Source of the DNA: JACNKJ01 sp964440095
GTDB taxonomy: Bacteria > Krumholzibacteriota > Krumholzibacteriia > JACNKJ01
Assembly (NCBI GenBank): GCA_964440095.1
Contig: CAYTPZ010000005.1
Coordinates: 30,321-94,320 of the forward strand
Direction: 5' to 3'
Length of the DNA stretch: 64,000 nucleotides
The position numbers were made by a program, and so were the translations under genes. The number at the start of each line of letters is the position of its first letter. Position 1 is the stretch's first letter. The notes under the pieces are model-generated. The model was not told the DNA's origin and searched no databases. It worked only from the letters and a program-made list of their open reading frames with translations. Shown here in pieces: positions 18,281-26,654 of this stretch.

Positions 18281-20965
18281 ATGTCCCCCCGCCGAATCCT
18301 GGCCATTTTGGCCGCATTGATCTTCGTCCAGCCCGCTCTTTCCAGTGAGTTGGAGCGCTACGAACTGGACAACGGCCTGGAGATCCTCATGAAAGAGGCT
18401 CATGGCGGCCCCATGGTGGCCTCGATCGTGACCCTCGGCGCCGGCGCGCGATGGGAGGACGCATCCAGCTACGGCGCAAGCCATTACCTGGAGCACATGG
18501 TCTTCAACGGCACGCCCACACGCAGCCGCGAGGACATCAATGAAGGCATCAAGGAAATCGGTGGTTACATCAACGCCTTCACCCGCCGCGAGTACACCTG
18601 CTACATCCTATTGATTCCCAGCGAATACCTGCGTGAGGGTTTGGAGATTCAGGCGGACATGCTCTACGCGTCCACGCTGCCTCCCGAGGAGTTCGAAAAG
18701 GAGAAGCTCGTCGTGCTCGAGGAAATGCGCAAAGACCTCGATAGCGGAAGCTACGCGGGTGAAAATCTGCGGCGCTCGGTGCTGCTGGGAGGAACCCCTT
18801 ACGAGCATCCCATACTGGGAACCTTCGACACCATCAATGCCCAGAGCCGTGATTCGGTTTACGACTACTACCGCCGCCAGTACGTGCCGGCCAACAGCCG
18901 GGTTTTCCTGGTGGGCGATTTTGAGCCCGCCGCCGCTCAGGCGTTGATGAAGGATGTCTTCGGTGTGCACCAGGGCGAAAAGCCCGAAGCACCCCGCGCT
19001 CTTTCCCTGGATTGGATCACCGAGCCCAGCTTCGACTGGATCCACGTGGACGAGGGACAGACCCGCCTCAGTTTCACCTGGCCGGTGCCGGGCATCGAGT
19101 CGGGCGACTATCCCGCGCAGCTCGTTCTGGCGAGCCTGCTATCGGATCCTCATCGCTCGCCCCTGGCCGGCCTCGACGCCGGTTTCGGCGTGGAGCTTTA
19201 TGAGGGCTTTTCGCTCATGAGCATGGATATCGAAATCAATGAAGGCTCCGTGGCCGAAGTCCTGAGCGAACTGGCTGCGCGCATGCCCGCCCTCGCCCAG
19301 TGGGCGCCCGAGGCCGAACTGGTGGATGAAGCAGCTCACGGCCTGCGCGTGGAGGACAGTTTTCTGGCCGATACCTACCACTATTTCGCCATGATGAAAT
19401 CCGCCGAGTTGCATCTGGGTGGCTTTCCATTCCTGTCCGGCTACCTGAGTGAGCTACAGAGTTTGAAACCCGCCCAGGTGCGAGCTGCCCTGGAAACGGG
19501 GATTCTCGCCGGCCCGCCCAAGATCATCGTCATGAGTCAGGAAGATGAGCCTGCGCCGCCCACGCGAAATCAGCTTGCAGCATTCCAGGGCAGCGATGTG
19601 AACCTACACCTGGCCGCCAGCATGCCCCAGGGCAAGTGGCAGCGCGCCATGTCTATGATTCAGGGAGACGGTGGACCTGCACGCACCAAGAGCCTGGAAA
19701 CGCGCAGAGAGGTTCTGCCCAATGGCATGACCTTATTGGTGAAGAGCGATCCGGGCAGCGAGGTATTCGCTTCGCATCTACTCGTGCGCGGCCGTTCTCT
19801 TATGGAACCTCGCGGCAAGGCGGGCATGGTGGATCTCATGCAGCGCCTTCTCACCGCAGGAACCGAGAAGCATAGTGAAGAAGAAATCGATGCGCTGCTG
19901 GGATCCATGGGCGCTCAGCTCAAGGTGAGCGACAATCCCTGGATTCCCTTCGACAACTACTACAGCCGCGAAGATTTCTCCTTTATTCGCCTGGAGACCT
20001 TGGATGAGTCGGCCGACGAAGCTTTGAGTCTTTTGGCTGAGTTGATCGGCGAAGCCACTTTCCCCGAGGCCGCCTTCGAACGCGAGCGGGGCAAGATGAT
20101 CGGCGCCCTGTCCATGGGGGGAAGCAAACCTTCGGATGCGGCGCGCGAGGCCAGCTATGAGGCCATATTCTCGGGCGGCCCTCGGGGCAACGCGCTTACG
20201 GGAAGTCCGCGAAGCCTCGGCATGATCAGTCCCGAAGATCTCCGCGCCTTCCGGGCACGCTATTATGATCCTGCGAGAATGATTCTTTCGGTGGCAACAG
20301 GTCTTCCCATGGATGACGCGCTGGCGATATTGCACCGCGAGTTCGGTGGCATGGAGGCTGTGGGTGAAGTCTTGCCGACCACGAAACTCAGTGCGGGTCC
20401 CAAGGAGATTGCACTGCCCATGGACAAGCAACAGGTGGCGCTTCGGGCCACCCGGCTGCTTCCCGAAAGCGCGGCTCTGGATCCTTCCCTGCCGGCACTG
20501 GTCAGCATCCTGTCGGCGCGCCTGGCGTTGGAGCTTCGCGAGAAGCAGGGTTTGGCCTATTCGGTGGGGGCTTCCTTGGGATCGCGTCCCGGTTTGGCCG
20601 AAGGTGAGTCCGGGTTCAGCCTGCTGGTAATGGCCATGTCCACGGCCGCAAGCAATCGAGAAGTCGCCATGGAGGGCATGAAGGCCGAGTTGCGGCGTAT
20701 GGTGGATGATCCCCCGAGTTCGCGTGAGATATATCGCGCAGTCAACGGTACATGGGGGCGCCTGCTCATGCGCAACCTTTCTCGCATCTACCAGGCCTAC
20801 AGCATGGGGCTGTACGCTCATCTCGGGGAAGACCCTTTTGCAGCGCCGGGAGGCAATATTGACCGCCAAAGGGAAGCCTCGCCTCAGGAATTGGCGGCCT
20901 TAGCCGAAGAAATTCTGTTGGCCGACGATTGGATCTGGGTCATGGCCGGAGGCGGTTTGGAGTAG
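18281..20965 (+). CDS. M16-family (insulinase/pitrilysin) zinc metallopeptidase, secreted
   Basis: 894-residue two-copy M16 peptidase. An export signal (1-21) is followed by the inverted zinc motif HYLEH (residues 68-72), with the third ligand Glu near 147 in VVLEEMRKD, 74 residues on as expected. The C-terminal copy starts around 465 (VLPNGMTLLVKS) and lacks HxxEH, as in most M16 enzymes where it only closes the chamber. These enzymes digest peptides inside a clamshell; a periplasmic peptide-degrading role is likely. GGAGG sits a few bases upstream of ATG 18281. No operon partner is obvious: the preceding gene is divergent and rpoD follows after 323 bp. Confidence 0.9.
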   Translation: MSPRRILAILAALIFVQPALSSELERYELDNGLEILMKEAHGGPMVASIVTLGAGARWEDASSYGASHYLEHMVFNGTPTRSREDINEGIKEIGGYINAFTRREYTCYILLIPSEYLREGLEIQADMLYASTLPPEEFEKEKLVVLEEMRKDLDSGSYAGENLRRSVLLGGTPYEHPILGTFDTINAQSRDSVYDYYRRQYVPANSRVFLVGDFEPAAAQALMKDVFGVHQGEKPEAPRALSLDWITEPSFDWIHVDEGQTRLSFTWPVPGIESGDYPAQLVLASLLSDPHRSPLAGLDAGFGVELYEGFSLMSMDIEINEGSVAEVLSELAARMPALAQWAPEAELVDEAAHGLRVEDSFLADTYHYFAMMKSAELHLGGFPFLSGYLSELQSLKPAQVRAALETGILAGPPKIIVMSQEDEPAPPTRNQLAAFQGSDVNLHLAASMPQGKWQRAMSMIQGDGGPARTKSLETRREVLPNGMTLLVKSDPGSEVFASHLLVRGRSLMEPRGKAGMVDLMQRLLTAGTEKHSEEEIDALLGSMGAQLKVSDNPWIPFDNYYSREDFSFIRLETLDESADEALSLLAELIGEATFPEAAFERERGKMIGALSMGGSKPSDAAREASYEAIFSGGPRGNALTGSPRSLGMISPEDLRAFRARYYDPARMILSVATGLPMDDALAILHREFGGMEAVGEVLPTTKLSAGPKEIALPMDKQQVALRATRLLPESAALDPSLPALVSILSARLALELREKQGLAYSVGASLGSRPGLAEGESGFSLLVMAMSTAASNREVAMEGMKAELRRMVDDPPSSREIYRAVNGTWGRLLMRNLSRIYQAYSMGLYAHLGEDPFAAPGGNIDRQREASPQELAALAEEILLADDWIWVMAGGGLE

Positions 20966-21288
20966 GAATCCCCTATATCGCACGGTAAGTGTTTGAGTAT
21001 TAACAGGATCTAAAGCACGTATTCCGGCAATGTTTTAGAGAAATATGTAATTAAGGTGGATGAACTTCGGGAAATCTTATTCCATCCTGGTCCTGCAAGT
21101 CCTGTTTACTAAGGGGGTTGTAGGATCGGGTAGTCCTGTTAGTTAGTCTAGCCTTTTTCCGTTTCGGCTTGACTTGGTCTTGCACTTGCGTCATACTCCG
21201 CCCGTTCAGTTGTGAAGACCCGAACAGACACCATCACTAAACCGAAATTTCACCCCGCACTGCCGGGATATCTAAAAAGGGGATTGCC
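20966..21288. other. 323-bp AT-richer intergenic region upstream of rpoD
   Basis: No plausible coding frame. The stretch is more AT-rich than its surroundings and repeats GTCCTG several times (around 21090-21140). A promoter is called at its right end (21169-21197). No hairpin with a T-run was found for the M16 gene. Confidence 0.5.
21169..21197 (+). promoter_or_regulatory. Promoter for rpoD
   Basis: TTGACT (21169-21174) and CATACT (21192-21197) with exactly 17 bases between them. Initiation near 21204 would leave an ~85-base leader before the rpoD ATG. Confidence 0.6.
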
Positions 21289-22140
21289 ATGGCCGGTGCA
21301 ATCTTCAACCAGTCCGAAAGCGAAACTCTCAACGCCTACCTGCAGAGCATCGGCGGCTTCAATAGCCTGACCCGTGAGCAGGAAGCGACGACTACGGTAA
21401 AAATCCGTGAGGGTGACGAAAAGGCGCTGGAGCTACTCATCTCGTCGAACCTCAAGTTCGTCGTCTCCATTGCCAAGCAGTACGTGGGACAGGGTCTCGG
21501 TCTGCTCGATCTGATCAACGAGGGAAACCTCGGACTGATCAAAGCCGCTTACCGCTTCAATGAGAAGAAGGGCTTCAAGTTCATCTCTTATGCGGTCTGG
21601 TGGATTCGTCAGTCCATCATGCAGGCTATCGTGGAGCAGGGGAATATCGTCCGCCTGCCCATGAATAAAGCGAACATCCTCTATCAGTTGCGCAAAGCCA
21701 ACCGCCGTCTCTGGGACGAGCTGGGCCGCGCTCCCTCCACGGGAGAGCTGGGCAAGGCCATGGGCATTACCGAGGAAGTGATCAACGAGATCCAGTTCGC
21801 CACGAACACCTATCGCAGCCTCGACGAGCCCATCGGCACCGAGGAAGATCACATCCTCATGAATACGCTCGAGGATGAGAATGAGCCGAGCCCTTCGGAC
21901 AATCTCAACAAGAGCGAATTCCACATGCTGCTTTCCGAGGCTCTCGATTCTCTGAATCCTCGCGAGGCCATGATCCTGCGCAACTACTACGGTCTTGGCG
22001 ACCGTGAGCCGCAGACTCTTGAGGAAATAGGTAAGGAATTGGGGATCAGTCGTGAGCGCGTTCGCCAGGTGAAGGTGAAGGCCCTGAACAAGATCCGCAA
22101 CAGTCAGGTGGGGCGTCGCCTCGGCGAGCACGCCGACTGA
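21289..22140 (+). CDS. rpoD: Primary-type sigma-70 factor RpoD/SigA (short form)
   Basis: 283-residue sigma factor. Region 1.2 (LNAYLQSIGGFNSLTREQE), region 2 including the core-binding and -10 recognition helices (GLGLLDLINEGNLGLIKAAYRFNEKKGFKFISYAVWWIRQ in overall layout), region 3 (VRLPMNKANILYQLRKA) and region 4 with the -35 helix-turn-helix (TLEEIGKELGISRERVRQ) are all present. It lacks region 1.1, as do the ~285-residue primary sigmas of Bacteroidetes and relatives, which is evidence for an FCB-type host. Two or more such factors may exist in the genome, so an RpoS-like role is possible. It has its own promoter and a strong terminator. Confidence 0.9.
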   Translation: MAGAIFNQSESETLNAYLQSIGGFNSLTREQEATTTVKIREGDEKALELLISSNLKFVVSIAKQYVGQGLGLLDLINEGNLGLIKAAYRFNEKKGFKFISYAVWWIRQSIMQAIVEQGNIVRLPMNKANILYQLRKANRRLWDELGRAPSTGELGKAMGITEEVINEIQFATNTYRSLDEPIGTEEDHILMNTLEDENEPSPSDNLNKSEFHMLLSEALDSLNPREAMILRNYYGLGDREPQTLEEIGKELGISRERVRQVKVKALNKIRNSQVGRRLGEHAD

Positions 22141-22163
22141 TTCAGCCTCCAGATTGAAACCGA

Positions 22164-22191
22164 CCCCGCTTCTTCGGAAGCGGGGTTTTTT
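22164..22191 (+). terminator. Intrinsic terminator after rpoD
   Basis: CCCCGCTTC (22164-22172) pairs with GAAGCGGGG (22177-22185) around a UUCG tetraloop closed by C-G, followed by TTTTTTA. A textbook rho-independent terminator. Confidence 0.92.
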
Positions 22192-22321
22192 ATTGCTCGC
22201 GGCTCATTTTCTACTCCAGTTCGGCGAGGATACCTAGCTGAACTTCTGGCTCGCCTCACATGTCGTACTCAATGAGCCGCTTCGCTGTCCGTAGGGCATT
22301 GCACACGTGTATACTTCGGAG

Positions 22322-22361
22322 CCCTCTGGGAATCAGGCCAGTCCACCTGATTTTCAGAGGG
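22322..22361 (+). other. 16-bp hairpin with G-U pairs, probable RNA element
   Basis: Positions 22322-22337 pair with 22346-22361 over 16 bp around an 8-base loop. Two of the pairs are G-T and hold only if the plus strand is transcribed (on the minus strand they become C-A mismatches). It is followed by TTTCTT. It could be a second terminator or part of a small RNA; no gene lies in the surrounding region 22200-22640. Confidence 0.45.
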
Positions 22362-22412
22362 TTTCTTGGGGCGGAACCCTTGACTCAGTCCAGAGGTCTG
22401 GCCACTTCGTTT

Positions 22413-22636
<224 letters not shown>

Positions 22637-22653
22637 AATCCACCCGGGTGGAC

Positions 22654-23658
22654 TCAGCTTTCAGCCCGAGCGATCAAGGGAATCTGCCCCACTCGGCGCA
22701 CACGCAAACCGCCGGAGCAAATCAGAGTCGAGCCATCCACATTGGCCGGGAAGTCGCCCGACTTTTCAGGGATCAGTTCCATGGTTTCCTTCGCACTGAA
22801 CTCCGCGAGACCCCAGCGGTCGGGATCCTCCTTGATCGCTCCACTTCTCGCGCGAATCGCTTGCTTGGGCATACGCCACAGTCCCTGGTTCCGCAAGCCG
22901 AACAATTGAAAGCGTCCCGAGCCAAGGCGGTCGGATGAAAAGGCCAGTTCGGGGCCAAGATAACCGTTCACCAGCACAAGCGCCTGAAAGCGATCCTCAC
23001 CTACAAGTTTGCCATCGGCCACGATCTTCCAGCGTCCGCGCCCGGCCCAGGGGTATTTGAATAAGCGTTCGAGCAAGGACAGAATCATGCCCGTGGTGAA
23101 AGGCCCCAGATCGCCGAAGAATTGGCTGAGCACACCCTTGTACCATTTCATGAATCGGTTCTCGGTGTAGTGGGGAATGCGGCCGAAGATTTCCGCGCCG
23201 CCATAGCCCACGAAATGTTGTGCGGCTTTTCCTTCACCGAAGGATTCCACCGAGAGTACATCGCACATCTCCACCGCATCGGCTCGAATGGCGGCGGCAA
23301 ACACCGCGATGGCTTCCTCGATCTCGTCGGGCATGTTCAAGACTTTTCCGATGAGGTCCGCTGAACCTTTCCGCAAAAATCCTAGACGAAGTTCGCCCAG
23401 TTCCACACCGGAGTCGCAGCAACCTTCGAGCACGTTCTTGAAAGTGCCCGAACCTCCCGCCGAAATGAGAAGGCGTGAGCCCTCCGCGATGACCTCCGCC
23501 GCTTTCGCGCGCGCGCCCACATGGCCTTTCACCGCATGCACGCGCACATTGGCCATTCCATGCTCAGCAAAAAGCGGCGCGATACGCTCCACCTTCTTCC
23601 AGTCGGCGATGGATCCGGAGCTGGTGGTGGCGATCACCTCAATGCGTGGCGGGGTCAT
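22654..23658 (-). CDS. Diacylglycerol/lipid kinase-family protein with altered GGDGT motif
   Basis: About 334 residues with the two-domain layout of DgkB/YegS-type lipid kinases. The nucleotide loop reads GGSGTFKNV (68-76) in place of the canonical GGDGTxxEV, so the Asp of the motif is Ser. Downstream the GYGGAEIFG and VNGYLGPELAF strands match the C-terminal beta-sandwich of the family. Start is taken at the third of three clustered start codons (23658), six bases from AGGAGG. It overlaps the acyltransferase gene by 20 bases, closing a three-gene lipid cassette. It likely phosphorylates a lipid alcohol or sphingoid/diacylglycerol substrate, if it is active. Confidence 0.75.
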   Translation of the reverse strand: MTPPRIEVIATTSSGSIADWKKVERIAPLFAEHGMANVRVHAVKGHVGARAKAAEVIAEGSRLLISAGGSGTFKNVLEGCCDSGVELGELRLGFLRKGSADLIGKVLNMPDEIEEAIAVFAAAIRADAVEMCDVLSVESFGEGKAAQHFVGYGGAEIFGRIPHYTENRFMKWYKGVLSQFFGDLGPFTTGMILSLLERLFKYPWAGRGRWKIVADGKLVGEDRFQALVLVNGYLGPELAFSSDRLGSGRFQLFGLRNQGLWRMPKQAIRARSGAIKEDPDRWGLAEFSAKETMELIPEKSGDFPANVDGSTLICSGGLRVRRVGQIPLIARAES

Positions 23659-25066
23659 CATCACCCTCCTTCACGAATTTCTTCGCTTCGGTGAAGACGG
23701 TTTCAAGAGGCCGATTGCCGTCGAGAATCAGCACAGGCATGTCGAACTCTCGATCCAGCACACGGCAGAGCAATAGATAGCCTTCGCGCAGGCGCGACAA
23801 TTTCTCTTCGGTCTCATGCACCTGTCGCTCCTCGCCACGGGAGGCGATGCGTTCCACGCAAACTGCGGCGGGCACGTCGGAGAAGATCACGCGGTCGGGC
23901 AAGGCCATTCGGTCCAAATGCAATTTGCGCAAAGCGCTGAGCTCTGAAAACTGCTCAAAGATGGGATCGTCTTTGGGAAGATCGCATTCGCCGCTGAGTA
24001 GCCGCAGCAACTTCGCCACGGTCTCTTCGCCAAGGGCATCTTCCTTGTAGAGCACGACCCAGGCAGTGAGGTTGAGCAGTGGCATTCCGTCCATGAATAT
24101 GCGCCTCGGTCGATACCATCTGCGCGCTTCAGCCAACAGCCGATCACGCAGTAGAAGTTCAGCCAGCTTGGGAATTTTGTAGCGTGCGAGTGAGCCGGCC
24201 TGCTTGGCCTGCGCGCCAACCCAGCGGCGAAGCTTATCGATTACCAAGGGTTGGAAGTCGCGGGGTAATCCATTATCGTAGAGTACTAGTTCATCGCTTA
24301 TAAGGCAGGTGGATTCGCTTTCGGAATAAACTTCGGCCAGCATGCGCGAGAGCGTGCTCTTGCCCGATCCGTCGATGCCCAGCAAAGCCATGGTCTGAAT
24401 AGGCGCGCGCTCTTCAGGGCGCGAACTGCGCGACGTTTTCGCTGCCGCCCCCAATGATTCCAAGCTTGCCCGCAAGGATCGAGTGATATCTTCAGCCCGC
24501 CCGCGGAGTCGCTGTGGCGGCCCGATGGTTACGTGATTCCACAGGGGCAGGGGAAAGGGAGCTTTGCGCGGCAAGGCGCGCTCGGGGCCTTCCAGAAAAA
24601 TCGGCAGCACCGGAATCTGCGGATTGGCCGCCGCGATCACTCCTATGCCCTTACGAAAGGGTGCGAGCTCTCCTGGCTCCCCACGAGTGCCCTCGGGAAA
24701 CAGAATGATGTTCTCGCCCTGATCCAGCAGTGATTGAATTTCCGGCAATGCCTGGCTCGCCGCGCCTTCGCGATCCACCCAGACCGGTCGAAAGAGAAAT
24801 CGCACCAGGGCGAATAGTACTCGCGACTTTGAGAAGTAGTCCTTGGCCGCCACGGGATGCGTGAGCGCGATCTGGCCCACTGGCAGGGACGCGAAAATCA
24901 AGAGGGTGTCCAAGTGACTGTTGTGATTGGAAACGATGATGAATCGATCAAGGTCTTGAAAATTCTCCCGCCCACGAATGTTCACGCCAAAGATGAGGCG
25001 AAGCGCAGGCCGAAAGATGAGCAGGTGTGTCAAGGCGCGCGCCGATAACCATGCGGGACGCTTCAT
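23639..25066 (-). CDS. Fusion: lysophospholipid acyltransferase (PlsC) + thymidylate-kinase-like P-loop domain
   Basis: 475 residues. The N-terminal half is a PlsC-type acyltransferase with the catalytic NHNSHLD (H48...D53) and FPEGTRG (123-129), which transfers an acyl chain to a lysophosphatidate-like acceptor at the inner membrane. The C-terminal half begins near residue 224 with a P-loop GIDGSGKST (230-238) and resembles dTMP-kinase-like nucleoside/nucleotide kinases (DGM..L segment, R-rich lid). Fusing these two activities is unusual. The gene starts at ATG 25066, overlapping the CdsA-like gene by four bases, and ends within the lipid-kinase gene. Substrate of the kinase half is unknown; a lipid-linked substrate would fit the context. 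Confidence 0.82.
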   Translation of the reverse strand: MKRPAWLSARALTHLLIFRPALRLIFGVNIRGRENFQDLDRFIIVSNHNSHLDTLLIFASLPVGQIALTHPVAAKDYFSKSRVLFALVRFLFRPVWVDREGAASQALPEIQSLLDQGENIILFPEGTRGEPGELAPFRKGIGVIAAANPQIPVLPIFLEGPERALPRKAPFPLPLWNHVTIGPPQRLRGRAEDITRSLRASLESLGAAAKTSRSSRPEERAPIQTMALLGIDGSGKSTLSRMLAEVYSESESTCLISDELVLYDNGLPRDFQPLVIDKLRRWVGAQAKQAGSLARYKIPKLAELLLRDRLLAEARRWYRPRRIFMDGMPLLNLTAWVVLYKEDALGEETVAKLLRLLSGECDLPKDDPIFEQFSELSALRKLHLDRMALPDRVIFSDVPAAVCVERIASRGEERQVHETEEKLSRLREGYLLLCRVLDREFDMPVLILDGNRPLETVFTEAKKFVKEGDDDPATH

Positions 25067-25917
25067 CGCAAAATATCTCCCCAGCCCAGAAACCAGCGCA
25101 GGTAGTGAAACACGATGGGTGCACTAAAGAGGTAGGCCTTGAGCGAATCGAGCACCAGTCCCCGACCAGGTTCAAGTGAGTCCGGTCTTGCGCCCAAATC
25201 TGATTCAATGGCCCGCAGGGTGAAGTGCCCGGCCTGCACCATGAAGGGAATGATCAGACCCAGAACGAGGGAGGGCGTGCGGGGAATACCGGTCCAGGGT
25301 GAAAGAGCCCAAGCGCCGGCGCCGACCAAAACCGCACCCGCCAAGAAACGGACTACAGGATGTCGCATGGGAAGGAAGCGACAGAGCAGATCACAGAGGG
25401 CCACAGCCATGACGAGAAGCAGTGTCATGCGCACCGAGAAGAAGGCCAGGTAACCCAGGTGTCCCATGCAATAGACGAAGAGAAAAAGTCCGAAGTCGAG
25501 GGCTCCGATGGAATACACAATGCCCTTGCCTTCGCCTCCACCGAGGGCTGCGAGAAAGGGAATAACCAGGAAGACATAGACCGGAATGGAAATGATGAAG
25601 AAGCCATACCAATCGATGAAGATGAAGTAGACCATAAATGGAATGGCGAGATAGGCGCCCAGGATGGCCCAGCGATCTTCCAGGCGAAAATCGAGCAGGG
25701 AGAAGTATTCGCGCAGCGCGAGAAAGGCGAAGAAAGCCATGATCCAGATGGCCACGGAGAAGGAAAACCAATCGGCCAGGGCCAGCAGTCCGAAGAGTGC
25801 ACCCAGGTATCTGAGGGAGGACGGCAAGGAGCCCTCCCTCATACGATCAAGCACAAGCGCCAGCAGAGCCGTGCCAAAGAGGACTATAGATAGGATGCTC
25901 GGCGAGGGATCCAGCAT
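25063..25917 (-). CDS. CdsA-like phosphatidate cytidylyltransferase-family membrane protein
   Basis: 284 residues with about eight membrane helices. The C-terminal part IESDLGARPDSLEPGRGLVLDSL aligns in outline with the CDP-diglyceride synthase signature (S.....KD....PGHGG..DR.DS), but the KD pair and the HGG are changed, as in the YnbB-like branch. Such proteins make or use CDP-activated lipids; in other genomes the branch sits next to PlsC-like genes, as here. ATG 25917 is chosen because AGGAGG lies six bases upstream (a GTG at 25923 would leave no spacing). First gene of the cassette CdsA-like, acyltransferase-kinase, lipid kinase. Confidence 0.75.
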   Translation of the reverse strand: MLDPSPSILSIVLFGTALLALVLDRMREGSLPSSLRYLGALFGLLALADWFSFSVAIWIMAFFAFLALREYFSLLDFRLEDRWAILGAYLAIPFMVYFIFIDWYGFFIISIPVYVFLVIPFLAALGGGEGKGIVYSIGALDFGLFLFVYCMGHLGYLAFFSVRMTLLLVMAVALCDLLCRFLPMRHPVVRFLAGAVLVGAGAWALSPWTGIPRTPSLVLGLIIPFMVQAGHFTLRAIESDLGARPDSLEPGRGLVLDSLKAYLFSAPIVFHYLRWFLGWGDILR

Positions 25918-25998
25918 GGGCACCTCCTTCAGTCCAAGACTATCCCGAATACTCAGCCCTGGAAACAGTTTCGAAAAGGTGAAAGTGCGGTTTGGGGC

Positions 25999-26027
25999 TT
26001 GAAGATGGGGGTAATATCACCTATTAC
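25999..26027 (+). promoter_or_regulatory. Promoter for the Cys-rich lipoprotein gene
   Basis: TTGAAG (25999-26004) and TATTAC (26022-26027), 17 bases apart. The leader of about 100 bases contains a small CCCGT...ACGGG hairpin and ends in AGGAGGAG. Confidence 0.5.
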
Positions 26028-26135
26028 ATATGGAATCCGAAAAATCGTACAAGCCCGTACGAAAACGGGTGAATCCCAATCTCTGGCGGACGCATCCAAG
26101 AACCGCTGAATCAAACCACTCCAGGAGGAGAAGAC

Positions 26136-26507
26136 ATGAAGAAGATTATCATCACCATCGCCGTCGTCATGCTGGCCATGACGGCTATGAGCGCCCTAAC
26201 TGGTTGTAGCTGTGGTCATAAGGCCAAGGCCGCCCATGACTGTAGTTCCGTATCTTTTGCCGATGCCTGCAAGGGCGCCAAGGCCAAGGCTTGCAGTGGC
26301 GGCGCCCATGCCGACTGTAAGGGCAAAAAGGCCGAGAAGGCCTGCTGTGACTACGCCGGTACCGCCGCCTGCTGTGGTAAGAACGCTCCCGACGCCTTGG
26401 TTTCCTGCGCCATGGGTGGCTGTGATGTCGCCGCCAAGGACGCTGTGAAGATCGGCGATGGCAAGTACGCCTGCGGCCACTGCGCTAAGGCTGCCCACAA
26501 GGACTAA
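26136..26507 (+). CDS. Small Cys-rich lipoprotein (14 Cys in 123 residues)
   Basis: The signal peptide ends in lipobox LTGC (Cys24), so the protein should be acylated and anchored in the envelope. The mature ~100 residues are mainly Ala, Lys, Gly and Cys, with Cys pairs and CxC, CC and CGHC patterns spread through the chain (DACKGAKAKAC, KACCDY, AACCGK, YACGHC). The last motif CGHC is like a thioredoxin or metal site. No known family comes to mind; metal binding (metallothionein-like) or a redox-buffer role is inferred from composition only. AGGAGGAG lies six bases upstream. It stands alone between a promoter and a terminator, suggesting a highly expressed monocistronic gene. Confidence 0.75.
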   Translation: MKKIIITIAVVMLAMTAMSALTGCSCGHKAKAAHDCSSVSFADACKGAKAKACSGGAHADCKGKKAEKACCDYAGTAACCGKNAPDALVSCAMGGCDVAAKDAVKIGDGKYACGHCAKAAHKD

Positions 26508-26542
26508 GCACTGATACTCCTGGAGATGGGAGATTGGCAATA

Positions 26543-26578
26543 CGGCCCGGGTGAGTTGACACTCCCCGGGCCGCTTTC
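26543..26578 (+). terminator. Terminator hairpin whose loop and right arm carry the pdxS promoter
   Basis: CGGCCCGGG (26543-26551) pairs with CCCGGGCCG (26565-26573) around a 13-base loop, then CTTTCT. It ends the lipoprotein transcript. The -35 of the pdxS promoter lies in the loop. Confidence 0.7.
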
Positions 26579-26584
26579 TATACT
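26556..26584 (+). promoter_or_regulatory. Near-consensus promoter for pdxST
   Basis: TTGACA (26556-26561), exactly 17 bases, TATACT (26579-26584). Predicted start of transcription near 26591, about 64 bases before pdxS. Confidence 0.8.
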
Positions 26585-26654
26585 GATAGTCGCCTGTGGA
26601 CGGCCCCCCGGACCGCCCGATTCCCTTTCCTCTCAAACAGTTACGGAGATGGAT

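Noticed and set aside
19778..20869. Long antisense ORF opposite the M16 peptidase
   Set aside because: Shadow frame of a clearly coding gene, with no start signals or family similarity. The same applies to the long minus-strand frames inside lptD (9982-11163) and pdxS (26196-27599), and to the plus-strand frame within the papain-like gene (55260-57074).
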